A stretch of DNA of 64,000 nucleotides from Pseudogulbenkiania subflava DSM 22618 (GTDB lineage Bacteria; Pseudomonadota; Gammaproteobacteria; Burkholderiales; Chromobacteriaceae): the NCBI RefSeq assembly GCF_900177275.1, contig NZ_FXAG01000006.1:62001-126000 (forward strand). The letters are read 5' to 3'. Below, one piece after another: positions 8,751-18,563 of the stretch. Position 1 is the stretch's first letter. Each line of letters starts with the position of its first letter. The notes beneath the pieces are model-generated. The model saw nothing but the letters and a program-made list of their open reading frames with translations, was not told where the DNA came from and ran no database searches. Position numbers and translations under genes: made by a program.

Positions 8751-10325
8751 ATGAAAGTGAATCTACCCATCAGCGGCGTCGAGAAACCCTTTACCGAAGG
8801 CATCATCGTCACGCGCACCGACCCTCAGGGGGTCATCACCCACGCCAATGACCTGTTCGTGCAGGTGTCAGGCTTCAGCCGCGAGGAACTGCTCGGCAGC
8901 CATCACCACATCGTGCGCCATCCAGAGATGCCGTCGGTGCTGTTCGAGGACCTGTGGCGCACTGTCAAGGCAGACCAACCCTGGCGCGGCTACGTCAAGA
9001 ACCGCTGCAAGAACGGCGACCACTATTGGGTTGACGCTCTCGTCATCCCGGTACGCCAGGAAGGCAGCACCATCGGCTACATGTCGGTGCGCCGCCCGGC
9101 CTCACACGAGGCCATTCGTCATGCCGAGCAGTGGTACGCCGAGCTGGCAGCCGGCCAGAAACTGGTCAAGCCCCGTCCGGGCGGCATACGGGAAACGCGC
9201 GTACGCATGGCTTTCGGCGTACTGACGAGCCTCATACTGGGCTATTTCGCCTGGCGCGGCAGCTCGCCCGTCGATTACGCCCTGGCCAGCGGCGGTTTGT
9301 TGGCCCTGGCGGGCTGGGTAGTCTTCGAGCGGCAGCGGGCCGGACGCTTTGCCCGCCTGCGTGCGGTATGCCACGACATCGCCGAAGGCCGGTTGAACAA
9401 CGAGCTGGCCATCCATCGCTTGGGTGAATGCGGCGATCTGGAAGAGACCCTCGCCTACATGCAGGTGCATCTCAAGGTGATGATCGACGAGTTGCAGATG
9501 AATGCCCGCTCCCTCGCCGCCGGCACCGGCGACATGAACGACAGCCTGAACGACATCCGACAGCGCATGGAGGCCGGCAATCACAGCGTCACGCAAATGA
9601 GCAGCGCCATCGAACAGCTGTCCTCGTCGATCGAGCAAGTCGCACAACATGCCAGCGATACCTCACAGCTGTCGGCCCGCTCACGCGACGCGATCCAGTC
9701 GGGCGAACAGGAAATGGCGCGCTCACGCTCCTGCAGTCTGGACGCCGCCCAGGCGGTGGAAACGGCACAGGACACCATCCGCTCCCTGTCCGACGCCATC
9801 AACGCCATCGGCCAGGTCACCCAAACCATCCACGACATCGCCGAACAGACCAACCTGCTGGCACTCAACGCCGCCATCGAGGCGGCGCGCGCCGGAGAAA
9901 CCGGTCGTGGCTTCGCCGTGGTGGCGGATGAAGTGCGCAAGCTGGCCGAACGCACCAGCGCCAGTACCGAGCAGATCAACGCCCTGGTCGGCAACGTGCA
10001 CCAGGCGGCAGAAGGCACCATCGCCACCATGAAGACCGTCACCGAGGCTACCCGCGCCGGCGTTGCCACGCAGCAGAGCACCGCCCAGCAACTGGCCGCC
10101 GTGCGCGACACCACGCTGCAGGTCAACGACATGATGAGGGATGTGGCCATGACCAACAGCCAGCAGTCGGCCTCCGCCGCCCAATTGTCGGCGCGCATGG
10201 GCGACGTCGCTACCCAGATTGCCGAATCACACCAGCATGTCGAAGAAGCCGGCCAGGTGATCACTCGCTTGGCCTGCCAGTCGCGCCAACTCGCCAGATT
10301 AGCGGGACAATTCGAGATTCATTAA
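8751..10325 (+). CDS. aer: Aer-like PAS-domain methyl-accepting chemotaxis (energy taxis) receptor
   Basis: Signals redox or energy state to the CheA/CheW array. From the ATG at 8751 (MKVNLPISG, after a purine-rich GGGGCGGGA) it is 524 aa; a start at 8673 would add 26 residues. An N-terminal PAS domain (about 10-120) contains [29 protein letters not shown], typical of FAD-binding Aer. Two close membrane spans (about 150-167, 174-193) form a hairpin with almost no periplasmic loop. The highly conserved MCP signalling hairpin tip, from [19 protein letters not shown] through [14 protein letters not shown], is at about 364-402. It stands alone with no che genes nearby. Confidence 0.92.
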   Translation: MKVNLPISGVEKPFTEGIIVTRTDPQGVITHANDLFVQVSGFSREELLGSHHHIVRHPEMPSVLFEDLWRTVKADQPWRGYVKNRCKNGDHYWVDALVIPVRQEGSTIGYMSVRRPASHEAIRHAEQWYAELAAGQKLVKPRPGGIRETRVRMAFGVLTSLILGYFAWRGSSPVDYALASGGLLALAGWVVFERQRAGRFARLRAVCHDIAEGRLNNELAIHRLGECGDLEETLAYMQVHLKVMIDELQMNARSLAAGTGDMNDSLNDIRQRMEAGNHSVTQMSSAIEQLSSSIEQVAQHASDTSQLSARSRDAIQSGEQEMARSRSCSLDAAQAVETAQDTIRSLSDAINAIGQVTQTIHDIAEQTNLLALNAAIEAARAGETGRGFAVVADEVRKLAERTSASTEQINALVGNVHQAAEGTIATMKTVTEATRAGVATQQSTAQQLAAVRDTTLQVNDMMRDVAMTNSQQSASAAQLSARMGDVATQIAESHQHVEEAGQVITRLACQSRQLARLAGQFEIH

Positions 10326-10336
10326 CGGTGGCGAAA

Positions 10337-10376
10337 GCGGGCCGGGGGAGACGAGGCATTACGACACCCGGCCCGC
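10337..10376. terminator. GC-rich hairpin after the Aer-like gene
   Basis: A perfect 10-bp stem GCGGGCCGGG (10337-10346) / CCCGGCCCGC (10367-10376) with a 20-base loop, starting 11 bases after the receptor stop. There is no T-run, so it may be a weak or Rho-assisted terminator or an RNA-stabilising end. Confidence 0.4.
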
Positions 10377-10528
10377 ACTGCCCCAGCGGCAGATCGAGGC
10401 GCCGGCGACACTGCGTCCAGGCAGCAGCACGACGCCGGCCACGCCTGCCGCGACGTTGGGGACTATCTACCAGGGGAAGGAAGCGAGTAGCGGCAGCGGG
10501 CGGGGCAAACGGAAACAGAATCCCAAGC

Positions 10529-10563
10529 AAAAAGCCGTGAATTCTTGGCAGAATTCACGGCTT
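10529..10563 (-). terminator. Rho-independent terminator of tRNA-fMet
   Basis: Read on the minus strand, a 13-bp perfect stem (10551-10563 with 10532-10544, containing GAATTC in each arm) and 6-base loop is followed by a run of T's. It begins 6 bases beyond the CCA end of the tRNA. Confidence 0.92.
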
Positions 10564-10568
10564 GATGT

Positions 10569-10645
<77 letters not shown>

Positions 10646-10705
10646 TCAGAAACCTGTTGCTGCCAATCACTTCTTTGTGAAGCGTCTCGTGCAGCGAGGA
10701 GACGA

Positions 10706-10734
10706 ACTATAAACTTCGGTTACAGATCGGTCAA
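10706..10734 (-). promoter_or_regulatory. Promoter of tRNA-fMet
   Basis: On the minus strand TTGACC (10734-10729) and TATAGT (10711-10706) are separated by 17 bases. They lie about 60 bases upstream of the mature tRNA 5' end, which implies a processed leader. Both boxes match at five of six consensus bases. Confidence 0.8.
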
Positions 10735-10799
10735 GCGTTTTTCGAAAAAAAAGTCAGACTAATGATTCCAGGCGAAACACGCCCTCCCTAGCCGCCGCC

Positions 10800-11084
10800 T
10801 CAGAGTGTCGGCCAGCGGCAGAAACCCTCCAGCGAAGCATCCACCACGCACTCCTGCACCTCGACCATACTGACCTCGGCGGCAGGCGGGCCGTTACGCG
10901 CCCAGGTAACAAACTCCAGCAAGTTCTCCGGCTCGCCGCTGATCAGTGCCTCGACCGTGCCATCGCGGCGGTTGCGAACCCAGCCGCTGACCCCAAGACG
11001 GGACGCTTCCGCGACGGCGCTGTCGCGGTAACACACGCCCTGAACCCTGCCATGAATGCGCAGCAGCCGTGTCATTTGTCTCAT
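10800..11084 (-). CDS. acyP: Acylphosphatase
   Basis: Hydrolyses carboxyl-phosphate bonds such as in acetyl phosphate. The 94-residue protein has the phosphate loop GRVQGVCYRDS (Arg/Gly loop, normally GRVQGVxFR) and SGWVRNRRDGTVEALISGE with the catalytic Asn. A start at MTRLL (11075) is equally possible. A GC-rich hairpin lies upstream at 11152-11188, separating it from the small gene at 11238. Confidence 0.93.
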   Translation of the reverse strand: MRQMTRLLRIHGRVQGVCYRDSAVAEASRLGVSGWVRNRRDGTVEALISGEPENLLEFVTWARNGPPAAEVSMVEVQECVVDASLEGFCRWPTL

Positions 11085-11151
11085 GTCCGCCTCCTCCCCC
11101 TGTCCTGTTGATAGCAGTCGCCACAGACGATGGCAATACCCTTAAGAAACG

Positions 11152-11188
11152 CCACACCCCGTTGGCGCCGAGCGCGAACGGGGTGTGG
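11152..11188. terminator. 12-bp hairpin between small ORF and acyP
   Basis: CCACACCCCGTT (11152-11163) pairs perfectly with AACGGGGTGTGG (11177-11188), 13-base loop. On the minus strand it is followed by GGCGTTTCTTAAG, only a weak T stretch. It most likely ends the transcript of the small gene upstream on that strand. Confidence 0.5.
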
Positions 11189-11237
11189 GGGGCGATCCGG
11201 GAGGCGGCGGCCCAAGGGGGCCGTCGGCAGACGACGA

Positions 11238-11423
11238 TCAGGCCGCGGTCGGGATGAAGGCGTTGGCCGAATAAAGGGCGCTGGCCATGCCCAGCACCGA
11301 CCGGAAGGTCACTTCGAACTGCTTGCCGATCTGGCGGATACTGATCACTTCGTAACGGATCTCATGGCCGTCGTCTTTTCGCTCGACAATTTTGCAGCCG
11401 GGCTGCAATTGACTTACACGCAT
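11238..11423 (-). CDS. Small conserved-looking protein of unknown function
   Basis: 61 residues, MRVSQLQPGCKIVERKDDG onward, preceded by a strong AAGGAG ribosome site at ideal spacing, which supports a real gene. The sequence has alternating hydrophobic and charged residues (EIRYEVISIRQIGKQFEVTFRSV) suggesting a small all-beta fold. No signal peptide or known motif. It is single-gene, with a hairpin after it and inverted repeats in the long upstream region. I do not recognise the family. Confidence 0.75.
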   Translation of the reverse strand: MRVSQLQPGCKIVERKDDGHEIRYEVISIRQIGKQFEVTFRSVLGMASALYSANAFIPTAA

Positions 11424-11762
11424 TACTTTCTCCTTGTTGTTCTCAATAACAACAACATTGCCATACCAACATTTAACTTTTCACGAAATCTCAACATAAA
11501 TCAATAGACAACGGCAGGAACACGGCGTTCCCTGTTGAATGGACACACTGTAACAGTGTGAGATGACAGCTTGATGACTTCTAGAATGGACAACGCCTTG
11601 TCAGCTTCAAAGAGGCTGGCAAGGCGTCGATTGGATATTATACCCGAATTTTTCTTTTACACAACAAGTATTTAGCCAACACCCCACCGGATGGGCGGCC
11701 TCACCTTCCACAAACGTCGGCAACGCTCGCGGGCGAGGAGCCGCCGCAGGCGGAATCGGACA
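11424..11762. other. Gene-free upstream region with two inverted repeats
   Basis: Between metG and the 61-residue gene. CACACTG-TAA-CAGTGTG (11544-11560) is a compact palindrome. ACGCCTTG-T-CAGC (11593-11605) pairs with GCTG-G-CAAGGCGT (11615-11627) with a symmetric mismatch. Neither is followed by a close T-run. They may be operator or attenuator elements for the small gene, or processing signals behind metG. No ORF is supported here. Confidence 0.4.
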
Positions 11763-13871
11763 TCAGCCGATGCGCATCCCCGGCTGGGCGCCGTCGTCGG
11801 TATCGAGCAGGAACAACCCGCTGCCGCTATCGTTGCCGGAGGCGCAGACGATCATGCCGGCGGAGACGCCGAAACGCATCTTGCGCGGCGCCAGGTTGGC
11901 CACCACGATGACGTTGCGGCCGACCAGCTTGTCGGGCTCCTGGTAGGCCTGGCGGATGCCGGAGAAGATGTTGCGCGTCTCGAAACCGAGGTCGACGGTG
12001 AACTGCAACAGCTTGTCGGAACCGTCGACGAACTGGCAGGCCAGTACCTTGCCGACGCGCAGGTCGAGCTTGGCGAAGTCGTCGATGGTGATGGTGTCGG
12101 CGAGCGGTTCAAAATCGGCCGAGGTGTCGGCCGGAGCGGCTTGTTGGTCCATGCTTTGTTTGTTCGCTTCGATCAGTTTTTCAATCAGCACCGGGTCGAT
12201 GCGCTGCATCAGGTGCTGGTACGGCTTGATGGTGTGGCCGAGCAACAGGGTGTCGGCGTCGGACCAAGTGAGCGGGGCAACGTTGAGGAAGGCTTCCACG
12301 TCCTCGACCAGCTTCGGCAGCACCGGCTTGAGGTAGATGGCCAACAGGCGGAAGGCGTTGATCAGCACGGTGCAGACTTCGTGCAGGCGTGCTTCCATGC
12401 CTTCCTGCTTGGCCAGTTCCCACGGCTTGTTGGCGTCGACGTAGGCATTGACCTCGTCGGCCAGCGCCATCACGTCGCGCAGCGCACGGGCGTATTCACG
12501 CGCCTCGTAGGCGGCGGCCAGCGTCGCGCTGCTTTCGGCCAGTTGCTGCAGCAACGGGTGCTCGCACTGGGCGGCGTGGCATACCGGGCTCGCCAGCGCC
12601 GATTCGGACACCCGTTCGGCCAGGCGGCCGCCGAAGCGCTTGGTGATGAAGCCGGCGGCGCGGCTGGCGATGTTGACGAACTTGCCGATCAGGTCGGAGT
12701 TCACGCGAGCCACGAAGTCGTCCAGGCTCAAGTCGATGTCCTCGATGCGGGCGTTCAGCTTGGCGGCGACGTAGTAGCGCATCCAGTCCGGGTTCAGGCC
12801 GCAGTCGAGGTAGCTCTTGGCGGTGATGAAGGTGCCGCGCGACTTGGACATCTTCTGGCCGTCCACGGTCAGGAAGCCGTGGGCGAACACGCCGGTCGGG
12901 GCGCGATAGCCGGAGTACTTCAGCATCGCCGGCCAGAACAGGGCGTGGAAGTACAGGATGTCCTTGCCGATGAAATGGTACAACTCGGCGTCGGAATCCG
13001 GGCGGAAGTAGTCGTCGAAATCGAGTCCGCTCTTCTCGCACAGGTTCTTGAAGCTCGCCATGTAGCCGATCGGCGCGTCGAGCCAGACATAGAAGTACTT
13101 GCCCGGCGCGTCGGGAATCTCGAAGCCGAAGTACGGCGCGTCGCGGCTGATGTCCCAGTCGTGCAGGCCGCCTTCGATCCACTCATTCATCTTGTTGAGC
13201 GATTCGGGCTGCAGGTGCGGCTGGATTTCACCGTCGGCGCGCTCGGTGGAACCGGCAGTCCAGGCCTTGAGGAAATCGGCGCAATCGCCCAGGCGGAAGA
13301 AATAGTGCTCGGACGATTTCAGCACCGGCGTGGCACCGGATACCGCCGAGTACGGGTTCTTCAGTTCGGTCGGGCTGTAGGTGGCGCCGCAGCTCTCGCA
13401 GTTGTCGCCATACTGGTCCTTGGTGCCGCACTTGGGGCACTCGCCCTTGACGAAGCGGTCCGGCAGGAACATCTGCTTTTCCGGGTCGAACAACTGCTCG
13501 ATGGTGCGCGACACGATCTTGCCGTTGGCGCGCAGCGTACGGTAGATGTGCTCGGCGAAGTGCTTGTTTTCCGGGCTGTTGGTGCTGTAGTAGTTGTCGT
13601 AGCCGATGTGGAAGCCGGTGAAATCGGCCAGGTGCTCGGCCTTGACGCGCTCGATCAGCTGCTCGGGCGTGATGCCCTGCTTCTCGGCGGCGAGCATGAT
13701 CGGCGTACCGTGGGTGTCGTCGGCACAGACGTAATGGCAGGCGTGGCCGCGCATTTTCTGGAAACGCACCCAAACGTCGGTCTGGATGTGTTCGACCATG
13801 TGGCCGAGGTGAATCGCGCCGTTGGCGTACGGCAGGGCGCTGGTCACCAGAATCTTGCGTGGGGAGGTCAT
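11763..13871 (-). CDS. metG: Methionyl-tRNA synthetase
   Basis: Charges tRNA-Met in the cytosol. The 702-residue, long form starts [24 protein letters not shown] with the class I HIGH-like HLGH at 21-24. It has a zinc knuckle ([18 protein letters not shown], about 146-163) and KMSKSRGTF at about 336. An appended C-terminal EMAP/Trbp111-like tRNA-binding domain occupies about 595-702 ([13 protein letters not shown] to the end). Divergent from mrp with about 475 bases between. Confidence 0.97.
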   Translation of the reverse strand: MTSPRKILVTSALPYANGAIHLGHMVEHIQTDVWVRFQKMRGHACHYVCADDTHGTPIMLAAEKQGITPEQLIERVKAEHLADFTGFHIGYDNYYSTNSPENKHFAEHIYRTLRANGKIVSRTIEQLFDPEKQMFLPDRFVKGECPKCGTKDQYGDNCESCGATYSPTELKNPYSAVSGATPVLKSSEHYFFRLGDCADFLKAWTAGSTERADGEIQPHLQPESLNKMNEWIEGGLHDWDISRDAPYFGFEIPDAPGKYFYVWLDAPIGYMASFKNLCEKSGLDFDDYFRPDSDAELYHFIGKDILYFHALFWPAMLKYSGYRAPTGVFAHGFLTVDGQKMSKSRGTFITAKSYLDCGLNPDWMRYYVAAKLNARIEDIDLSLDDFVARVNSDLIGKFVNIASRAAGFITKRFGGRLAERVSESALASPVCHAAQCEHPLLQQLAESSATLAAAYEAREYARALRDVMALADEVNAYVDANKPWELAKQEGMEARLHEVCTVLINAFRLLAIYLKPVLPKLVEDVEAFLNVAPLTWSDADTLLLGHTIKPYQHLMQRIDPVLIEKLIEANKQSMDQQAAPADTSADFEPLADTITIDDFAKLDLRVGKVLACQFVDGSDKLLQFTVDLGFETRNIFSGIRQAYQEPDKLVGRNVIVVANLAPRKMRFGVSAGMIVCASGNDSGSGLFLLDTDDGAQPGMRIG

Positions 13872-13939
13872 TCGGGGGTCCCTGGTTCGAATCTCAAGCG
13901 ATCGATTATAACAGCAGGACCGGCCGCCTTGGAGCGGGC

Positions 13940-14060
13940 CTGAGAACCGCTAACAAAACCCTCTTGGCGTTGTTGCGCGGCCTTGCCGTACTACTTTGTA
14001 CTGTCTGCGGCCGCGCGCCTAGCCAAGATCGCGGTGCTGGGTTTTGTCAGCGATTCTAAG
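13940..14060. mobile_element. MITE-like element with 22-bp terminal inverted repeats
   Basis: A 121-bp element whose ends match as inverted repeats: 13940-13961 reads CTGAGAACCGCTAACAAAAC..., and the reverse complement of 14039-14060 reads CTTAGAATCGCTGACAAAAC..., three differences in 22. The interior has further GC-rich complementarity (GGCGTTGTTGCGCGGCC with GGCCGCGCGCC) and no ORF. Terminal CTNAG triplets resemble the TNA-type targets used by IS5-related transposases, suggesting a non-autonomous derivative. This is inferred from one copy. Confidence 0.55.
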
Positions 14061-14090
14061 TCGCACCGCCGTTTCGGGAGAACACAACGG

Positions 14091-14158
14091 AAGAGGCCGA
14101 CTCGTCCTTGTGGAACGGGCCGGCCTCTTCAGGGGGCGCCACGGTGGTAGTCCGTGGC
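14091..14158. other. Two consecutive hairpins upstream of mrp
   Basis: AAGAGGCCG (14091-14099) pairs with CGGCCTCTT (14121-14129). Nine bases on, GCCACGG (14138-14144) pairs with CCGTGGC (14152-14158). Both are perfect. They sit in the metG-mrp divergent region, 190 bases before mrp; a structured leader or small RNA is possible. The stretch from 13872 to 14347 otherwise holds only the MITE-like element. Confidence 0.4.
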
Positions 14159-14347
14159 GGGTACAACGTGTGAGGGGCATTCTAATGCATCGCGCAGCAC
14201 ACGGCTAGCACCCGCAGCGCTGAAGTGCCGACGGCTCGCAGCGGGCTGCGGCGCCTTGCCGCACCGGCGCCAAACGCCCGCCCATGCCCTGCGCGTATGG
14301 CCGAATTCGAGTAAACTGGTCAGGTATTTTCAACCCGGTCCCCGGCC

Positions 14348-15499
14348 ATGTTCCAGAAACTGACCCGACTCTTCGGCCGCGACGCCGCCACTTCCGACTC
14401 TTCCGACACCATGGCACTGACAGATACCCAGGTACTCCAGGCCCTCTCCGGCCTGATCGACGACAACACCGGCAAACCGTACACCGCGGCCAAGGCGGTC
14501 AAGAACCTGCGCGTCAGCGACAGCGAGATCGCGCTCGACGTGGTGCTGGGCTACCCGGCCAAGAGCCAGTTCAACGCCGTGCGCAGCGCCTTCGAGAACG
14601 CGCTGGCGCCGTTGGCCGAAGGCCGCGCCGTCAAGGTCGGGGTCAGCAGCCAGATCGTCAGCCATGCCGCCCAGCGCGGCGTGCCGTTGCTGCCGGGGGT
14701 GAAGAACATCATCGCCGTGGCGTCCGGCAAGGGCGGGGTCGGCAAATCCACCACCGCCGTCAACCTGGCGTTGGCGCTGGCGGCCGAAGGCGCGCGCGTC
14801 GGTCTGCTGGATGCCGACATCTACGGCCCGTCTCAACCCCTGATGATGGGCCTGCAGGGGCGGAAACCGGAAACCGACGGCAAGTCGCTGCAGCCGGTGG
14901 TGAATTATGGGGTGCAGACCATGTCGATCGGCTATCTGGTCGACACCGACCAGGCCATGGTGTGGCGTGGCCCGATGGTGAGCCAGGCGTTGCAGCAGTT
15001 GCTGAACGACACGCGCTGGGACGATTTGGACTACCTGGTGATCGACATGCCGCCAGGCACCGGCGACATCCAGCTGACGCTGGCACAGAAGGTGCCGGTG
15101 ACCGGTGCCGTGATCGTCACCACGCCGCAGGACATCGCCCTGCTGGACGCGCGCAAGGGGCTGAAGATGTTTGAGAAGGTCAGCGTGCCGATCCTGGGCC
15201 TGGTCGAAAACATGGCGATCCACATCTGCTCCAACTGCGGCCACGCCGAGCACATCTTCGGCAGCGGCGGCGCCGCCAAGATGACCTCGGAGTACGGTGT
15301 CGAGCTGCTGGGCTCGCTGCCGCTCGACCTCGCCATCCGCCAGGCGGTGGACGAAGGCAAGCCGAGCGTGGTGGCGGATCCGAACGGCCCGATTGCCGCC
15401 GCCTACCAGGCCATCGCACGCCGCGTGGCGGTCAAGGTCGGCGAGAAGGCGCAGGACTTCTCCAGCAAGTTCCCGAAGATCGTGATCCAGAACAACTGA
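14348..15499 (+). CDS. apbC: Mrp/NBP35-family iron-sulfur cluster carrier ATPase
   Basis: P-loop ATPase that carries or transfers Fe-S clusters in the cytosol. 383 aa. An N-terminal DUF59/MIP18-like domain (about 22-110), then the deviant Walker A ASGKGGVGKSTTAVNLA (about 125-141), DADIYGPSQ, a Walker B region DYLVIDMPPGTGD, and the CxxC cluster ligand pair in ICSNCGHAE (about 293-296). The start is uncertain: ATG 14348 has no clear ribosome site, and ATG 14411 (MALTDTQVL) is an alternative. It converges on the antiporter gene with only 9 bases between stops. Confidence 0.93.
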   Translation: MFQKLTRLFGRDAATSDSSDTMALTDTQVLQALSGLIDDNTGKPYTAAKAVKNLRVSDSEIALDVVLGYPAKSQFNAVRSAFENALAPLAEGRAVKVGVSSQIVSHAAQRGVPLLPGVKNIIAVASGKGGVGKSTTAVNLALALAAEGARVGLLDADIYGPSQPLMMGLQGRKPETDGKSLQPVVNYGVQTMSIGYLVDTDQAMVWRGPMVSQALQQLLNDTRWDDLDYLVIDMPPGTGDIQLTLAQKVPVTGAVIVTTPQDIALLDARKGLKMFEKVSVPILGLVENMAIHICSNCGHAEHIFGSGGAAKMTSEYGVELLGSLPLDLAIRQAVDEGKPSVVADPNGPIAAAYQAIARRVAVKVGEKAQDFSSKFPKIVIQNN

Positions 15500-15508
15500 T
15501 CGCCGTCA

Positions 15509-17248
15509 TCACGGTGCCGGCGGATTCATCGTTTCGTACAAGGCGATCTGCAGGCGCGAGTGCAGCTGGATCAGGCGCTTCCAGAACAGCACCGCGACCG
15601 CTCCCACCGCCAGCACGATCACCAGCAGCACTTCGCTCGGCGGCAGGATGCTCACGCTCAATGCCGACAGGAACAGCAGGATGCCGATCAGCGCCCCCAC
15701 CGGAATCAGTTCGGCGATCACCCGCCGCGAGGCCGCGGTGAGCTGGCCGGCCATCTCCGGACGAACCGAAAGTTCCGCCAGCAACATGGCCAGCGCCTTG
15801 AGCTTGCGGTAGATCGCCACCAGAAACGGCACCGACAACAGCAACGCTGCACTCCACAGCAGCGCGTTGACCAGGCGCGCGTCGCCCTGACCCGTCAGCC
15901 ACTCCGGTCCGAAGTAGGCGGCAGCCAGGAAGATCGCGGTCACCAGGCACAGGTTGACCAGCACGTGCAGCACGATGCGGCGGACGATGGCCAGCAGTTC
16001 GGCGCGCTCCTCTTGCGGCTGAATACTCTGCAACCACGCGGTGTAATACCCCAGCCCGCGCTTCACCGGCTCGGGCGACAGCCGCCCCACCAGCGTGGCG
16101 AACGGCTCGGCGGCGCGGATCAAATAGGGCGTGAACAGTGTGGTCAGCGCCGAGACGGCCACCGCCACCGGGTAGAGAAAATCGCTGGTCACCTTCAGCG
16201 ACAAGCCGAGCGCAGCGATGATGAAGGAAAACTCGCCGATCTGCGCCAGCCCCATGCCCACCCTCATCGAGGTACGGCCGTCGTTGCCGGCGACGAAGGT
16301 ACCGAGGCTGCAAGTCACCACCTTGCCGACCACTACCGCCACGGTGATCAGTGCGATCGGCCAGGCGTACTGCAGCAGCACCGCCGGGTCGAGCAGCAGG
16401 CCGATGGCGACGAAGAAGATCGCGCTGAACATGTCGCGGATCGGCTCGACCAGGTGCTCGATCTGCTTCAACTCGCGCGACTCCGCCATGATCGCGCCGA
16501 TCAGGAACGCCCCCAGCGCAATGCTGTACTCCAGTTGCAACACCAGCAGGCAGAAACCAAAGCACAGCCCGAGCACCGTCACCAGCAGCATCTCGCGGCT
16601 CTCGAAGCGCGCCACGTAGGCCAACAGGCGCGGCACGATCAGAATGCCCAGCACCAGCGCCACCACCATGAACAGCGACAGCTGCCCCAGCGTGCTCAGC
16701 ACCGCCCCCGCCTCGACCCGTCCGCTGATGGCGATGCCCGACAGCAGCGCGATCATGCCGATGGCGAGAATATCCTCGACGATGAGGATACCGAAAATCA
16801 TTTGCGCAAAACGCTCATTTTTCAGCCCCAGCTCGTCCAGCGCCTTGACAATGATGGTGGTCGAGGAGATCGCCAGCATGGCGCCGAGAAACACCGAGTC
16901 CATCGTCGCCCAGCCGAAGTACTTGCCGATCTGAAAGCCGATAGCCACCATCGCCACAATCTCGGTCAGCGCCGCCAACAGCGCGGTGACGCCGACGCTG
17001 GCCAGTTTCTTCAGGCTGAACTCCAGCCCGAGCGAGAACATCAGGAACACCACGCCGAGCTCGGCCAAGGTCTTGACCGTGGCTTCGTCCTGGATGAGAG
17101 CGAACGGCGGGGTGTAGGGACCGATGATCACCCCGGCCACGATATAGCCCAGAACCACCGGCTGACGCAGGCGATGAAACAACACCGTGACCAGGCCGGC
17201 TATCAGCATGATCACGGCAAGGTCGTGGATGAAGGACGTGGCGTGCAT
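15509..17248 (-). CDS. Kef-type (CPA2) cation/proton antiporter
   Basis: Inner-membrane monovalent cation/H+ antiporter. From the ATG at 17248 (MHATSFIHDLAVIML, preceded by GGGAGGAAG) it is 579 aa; a longer frame upstream lacks such a site. The first roughly 390 residues hold about twelve hydrophobic spans including RQPVVLGYIVAGVIIGP and a GLEFSLKKL motif of this family. The C-terminal part has two or three more hydrophobic segments, but no TrkA-N/RCK NAD-binding domain, so it lacks the usual KefB/KefC regulatory module. The ion specificity is unknown. Confidence 0.92.
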   Translation of the reverse strand: MHATSFIHDLAVIMLIAGLVTVLFHRLRQPVVLGYIVAGVIIGPYTPPFALIQDEATVKTLAELGVVFLMFSLGLEFSLKKLASVGVTALLAALTEIVAMVAIGFQIGKYFGWATMDSVFLGAMLAISSTTIIVKALDELGLKNERFAQMIFGILIVEDILAIGMIALLSGIAISGRVEAGAVLSTLGQLSLFMVVALVLGILIVPRLLAYVARFESREMLLVTVLGLCFGFCLLVLQLEYSIALGAFLIGAIMAESRELKQIEHLVEPIRDMFSAIFFVAIGLLLDPAVLLQYAWPIALITVAVVVGKVVTCSLGTFVAGNDGRTSMRVGMGLAQIGEFSFIIAALGLSLKVTSDFLYPVAVAVSALTTLFTPYLIRAAEPFATLVGRLSPEPVKRGLGYYTAWLQSIQPQEERAELLAIVRRIVLHVLVNLCLVTAIFLAAAYFGPEWLTGQGDARLVNALLWSAALLLSVPFLVAIYRKLKALAMLLAELSVRPEMAGQLTAASRRVIAELIPVGALIGILLFLSALSVSILPPSEVLLVIVLAVGAVAVLFWKRLIQLHSRLQIALYETMNPPAP

Positions 17249-17517
17249 GGGCTTCCTCCCTGGGCAGTCGAGGCCGTCGGTACAGAACGACGGCGGGGTG
17301 ATCGATACGAATATGACCGACGGCCATACCCTTCCTATAAAGAGGGAACCTTTCCATGCACGAGAGTTCCCGCTCAATCGCCATTAAAACCGTTTTTTTG
17401 TCTATTTTTCAAAATAAATTTCGAAATACCGAAAAAATAAAAATACAGAAAAATAGCGCTTGATCTTCATTGGCTTGCCGTCACAAACCAAGAGGATTGC
17501 CTGCACGGCCACGACAC
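17249..17517. other. AT-rich intergenic region
   Basis: Positions about 17390-17460 are strikingly A/T rich (runs of T and A) compared with the flanking genes. It would carry the promoter of the antiporter gene. No ORF, tRNA or clear terminator is recognised. Confidence 0.4.
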
Positions 17518-18294
17518 TCAGCCTGCGCGCGCCATCCTCCGCACCGCTTCGGCCAGGCGGTCGATACCCGTCGTGTAGGCCACCCGCACGTGCCGCTCGG
17601 CGCGGTAGGTGCCGAAATCCGCGCCCGGCGTAATCGCCACGTGCACGTCGTCCAGCATGCGCTGGCAATAGGTAAAACTGTCGTCGGTCACCTCACTGAC
17701 ATCGGCGTAGACATAGAACGCCCCTTCCGGCTGTACCGGAATGCGCCAGCCCAGGCTGGGCAGCGCCTCGAGCAGGAAGTCGCGGCGCCGGCCGAACTCG
17801 GCGCGCCGCTCCTCCAGCAAGGCTAGCGTCTCGGGCTGAAACGCCGCCAGCGCCGCACGCTGCGCCGGCGCCGGCGGGCACAGGAACAGGTTCTGCGCCA
17901 GCCGGATTGCCGGTTCCACCAGTTGCGACGGCACCACCAGCCAGCCCAGGCGCCAACCGGTCATCTGGAAGTACTTGGAGAAGCTGTTGATCACCAAGGC
18001 GTCGTCCGCCACCTGCAGCACGCTTGGCGCGTCCACGCCGTAGGTCAGGCCGTGATAAATCTCGTCGACGATCAGCGCGCCCCCCCGGCGGCGGCATACC
18101 TCCGCCAGCTCGGCCAGCTCGGGTGCACTCAGCAATGTGCCGGTGGGGTTGGCCGGACTCGCCACCATTGCCGCCGCCGTGCGCTCGTTCCAGGCGGCGT
18201 CCAACTGTGCCGCCGTGAGCTGGTAGCGGCTCTCGGGCCCCACCTCCACCGCGCGCGGCACTCCGCCCAGCAGACTGACGAAATGGCGATTGTC
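17518..18294 (-). pseudogene. PLP-dependent class I/II aminotransferase, 5' end removed by island insertion
   Basis: The surviving about 258 codons encode the C-terminal two thirds of a fold-type I aminotransferase. They include SPANPTGTLLS, the DEIYHGLTYG segment, and SFSKYFQMTGWRLGW with the PLP-binding lysine, then the C-terminal subdomain to a normal stop. Homology starts abruptly at NRHF; the family expects an upstream PSYPCNRHF, and reading continues only about three codons past it to a TAA in unrelated AT-rich DNA. The N-terminal third is nowhere in the window. The break at about 18,292 marks the left junction of the island; a fragment could only be expressed from an internal start. 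Confidence 0.88.
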
Positions 18295-18389
18295 CGTGTT
18301 TTATCGACACACTAATGATGTCAAATGAAATTAACTTGCGAGTAATACCGCTAAATTATTGGGATCCTGGCCATACACCAACCATTTTC

Positions 18390-18417
18390 TTGACACTTTT
18401 CACTTGACATCCATACT
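18390..18417 (+). promoter_or_regulatory. Candidate promoter for the recombinase operon
   Basis: TTGACA (18390-18395) then CATACT (18412-18417) with a 16-base spacer; a second TTGACA occurs at 18404-18409. They lie about 150 bases before the first recombinase start, inside the AT-rich left end of the island (18,292-18,563), which has no gene. Confidence 0.4.
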
Positions 18418-18563
18418 TGTAAAGCAAACGGTTAGGAAGTTGGCCGGAGAGCCTCAGTACCGAGGGATGGCCTGCCTTGAACGGCCACAGATGTTCACCG
18501 GGGCTCAAGGTGCCGCAGTTGCAAGTGTTCCATCATGTCTGTGACTTCGTTAAGGAAGCCCCT

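Noticed and set aside
11691-13943. Long open frame of 750 codons opposite metG
   Set aside because: Shadow of metG; the protein is low-complexity and has no recognisable domain.
15560-17440. 626-codon frame opposite the Kef-type gene
   Set aside because: His/Gln/Arg-rich shadow of a membrane protein gene.
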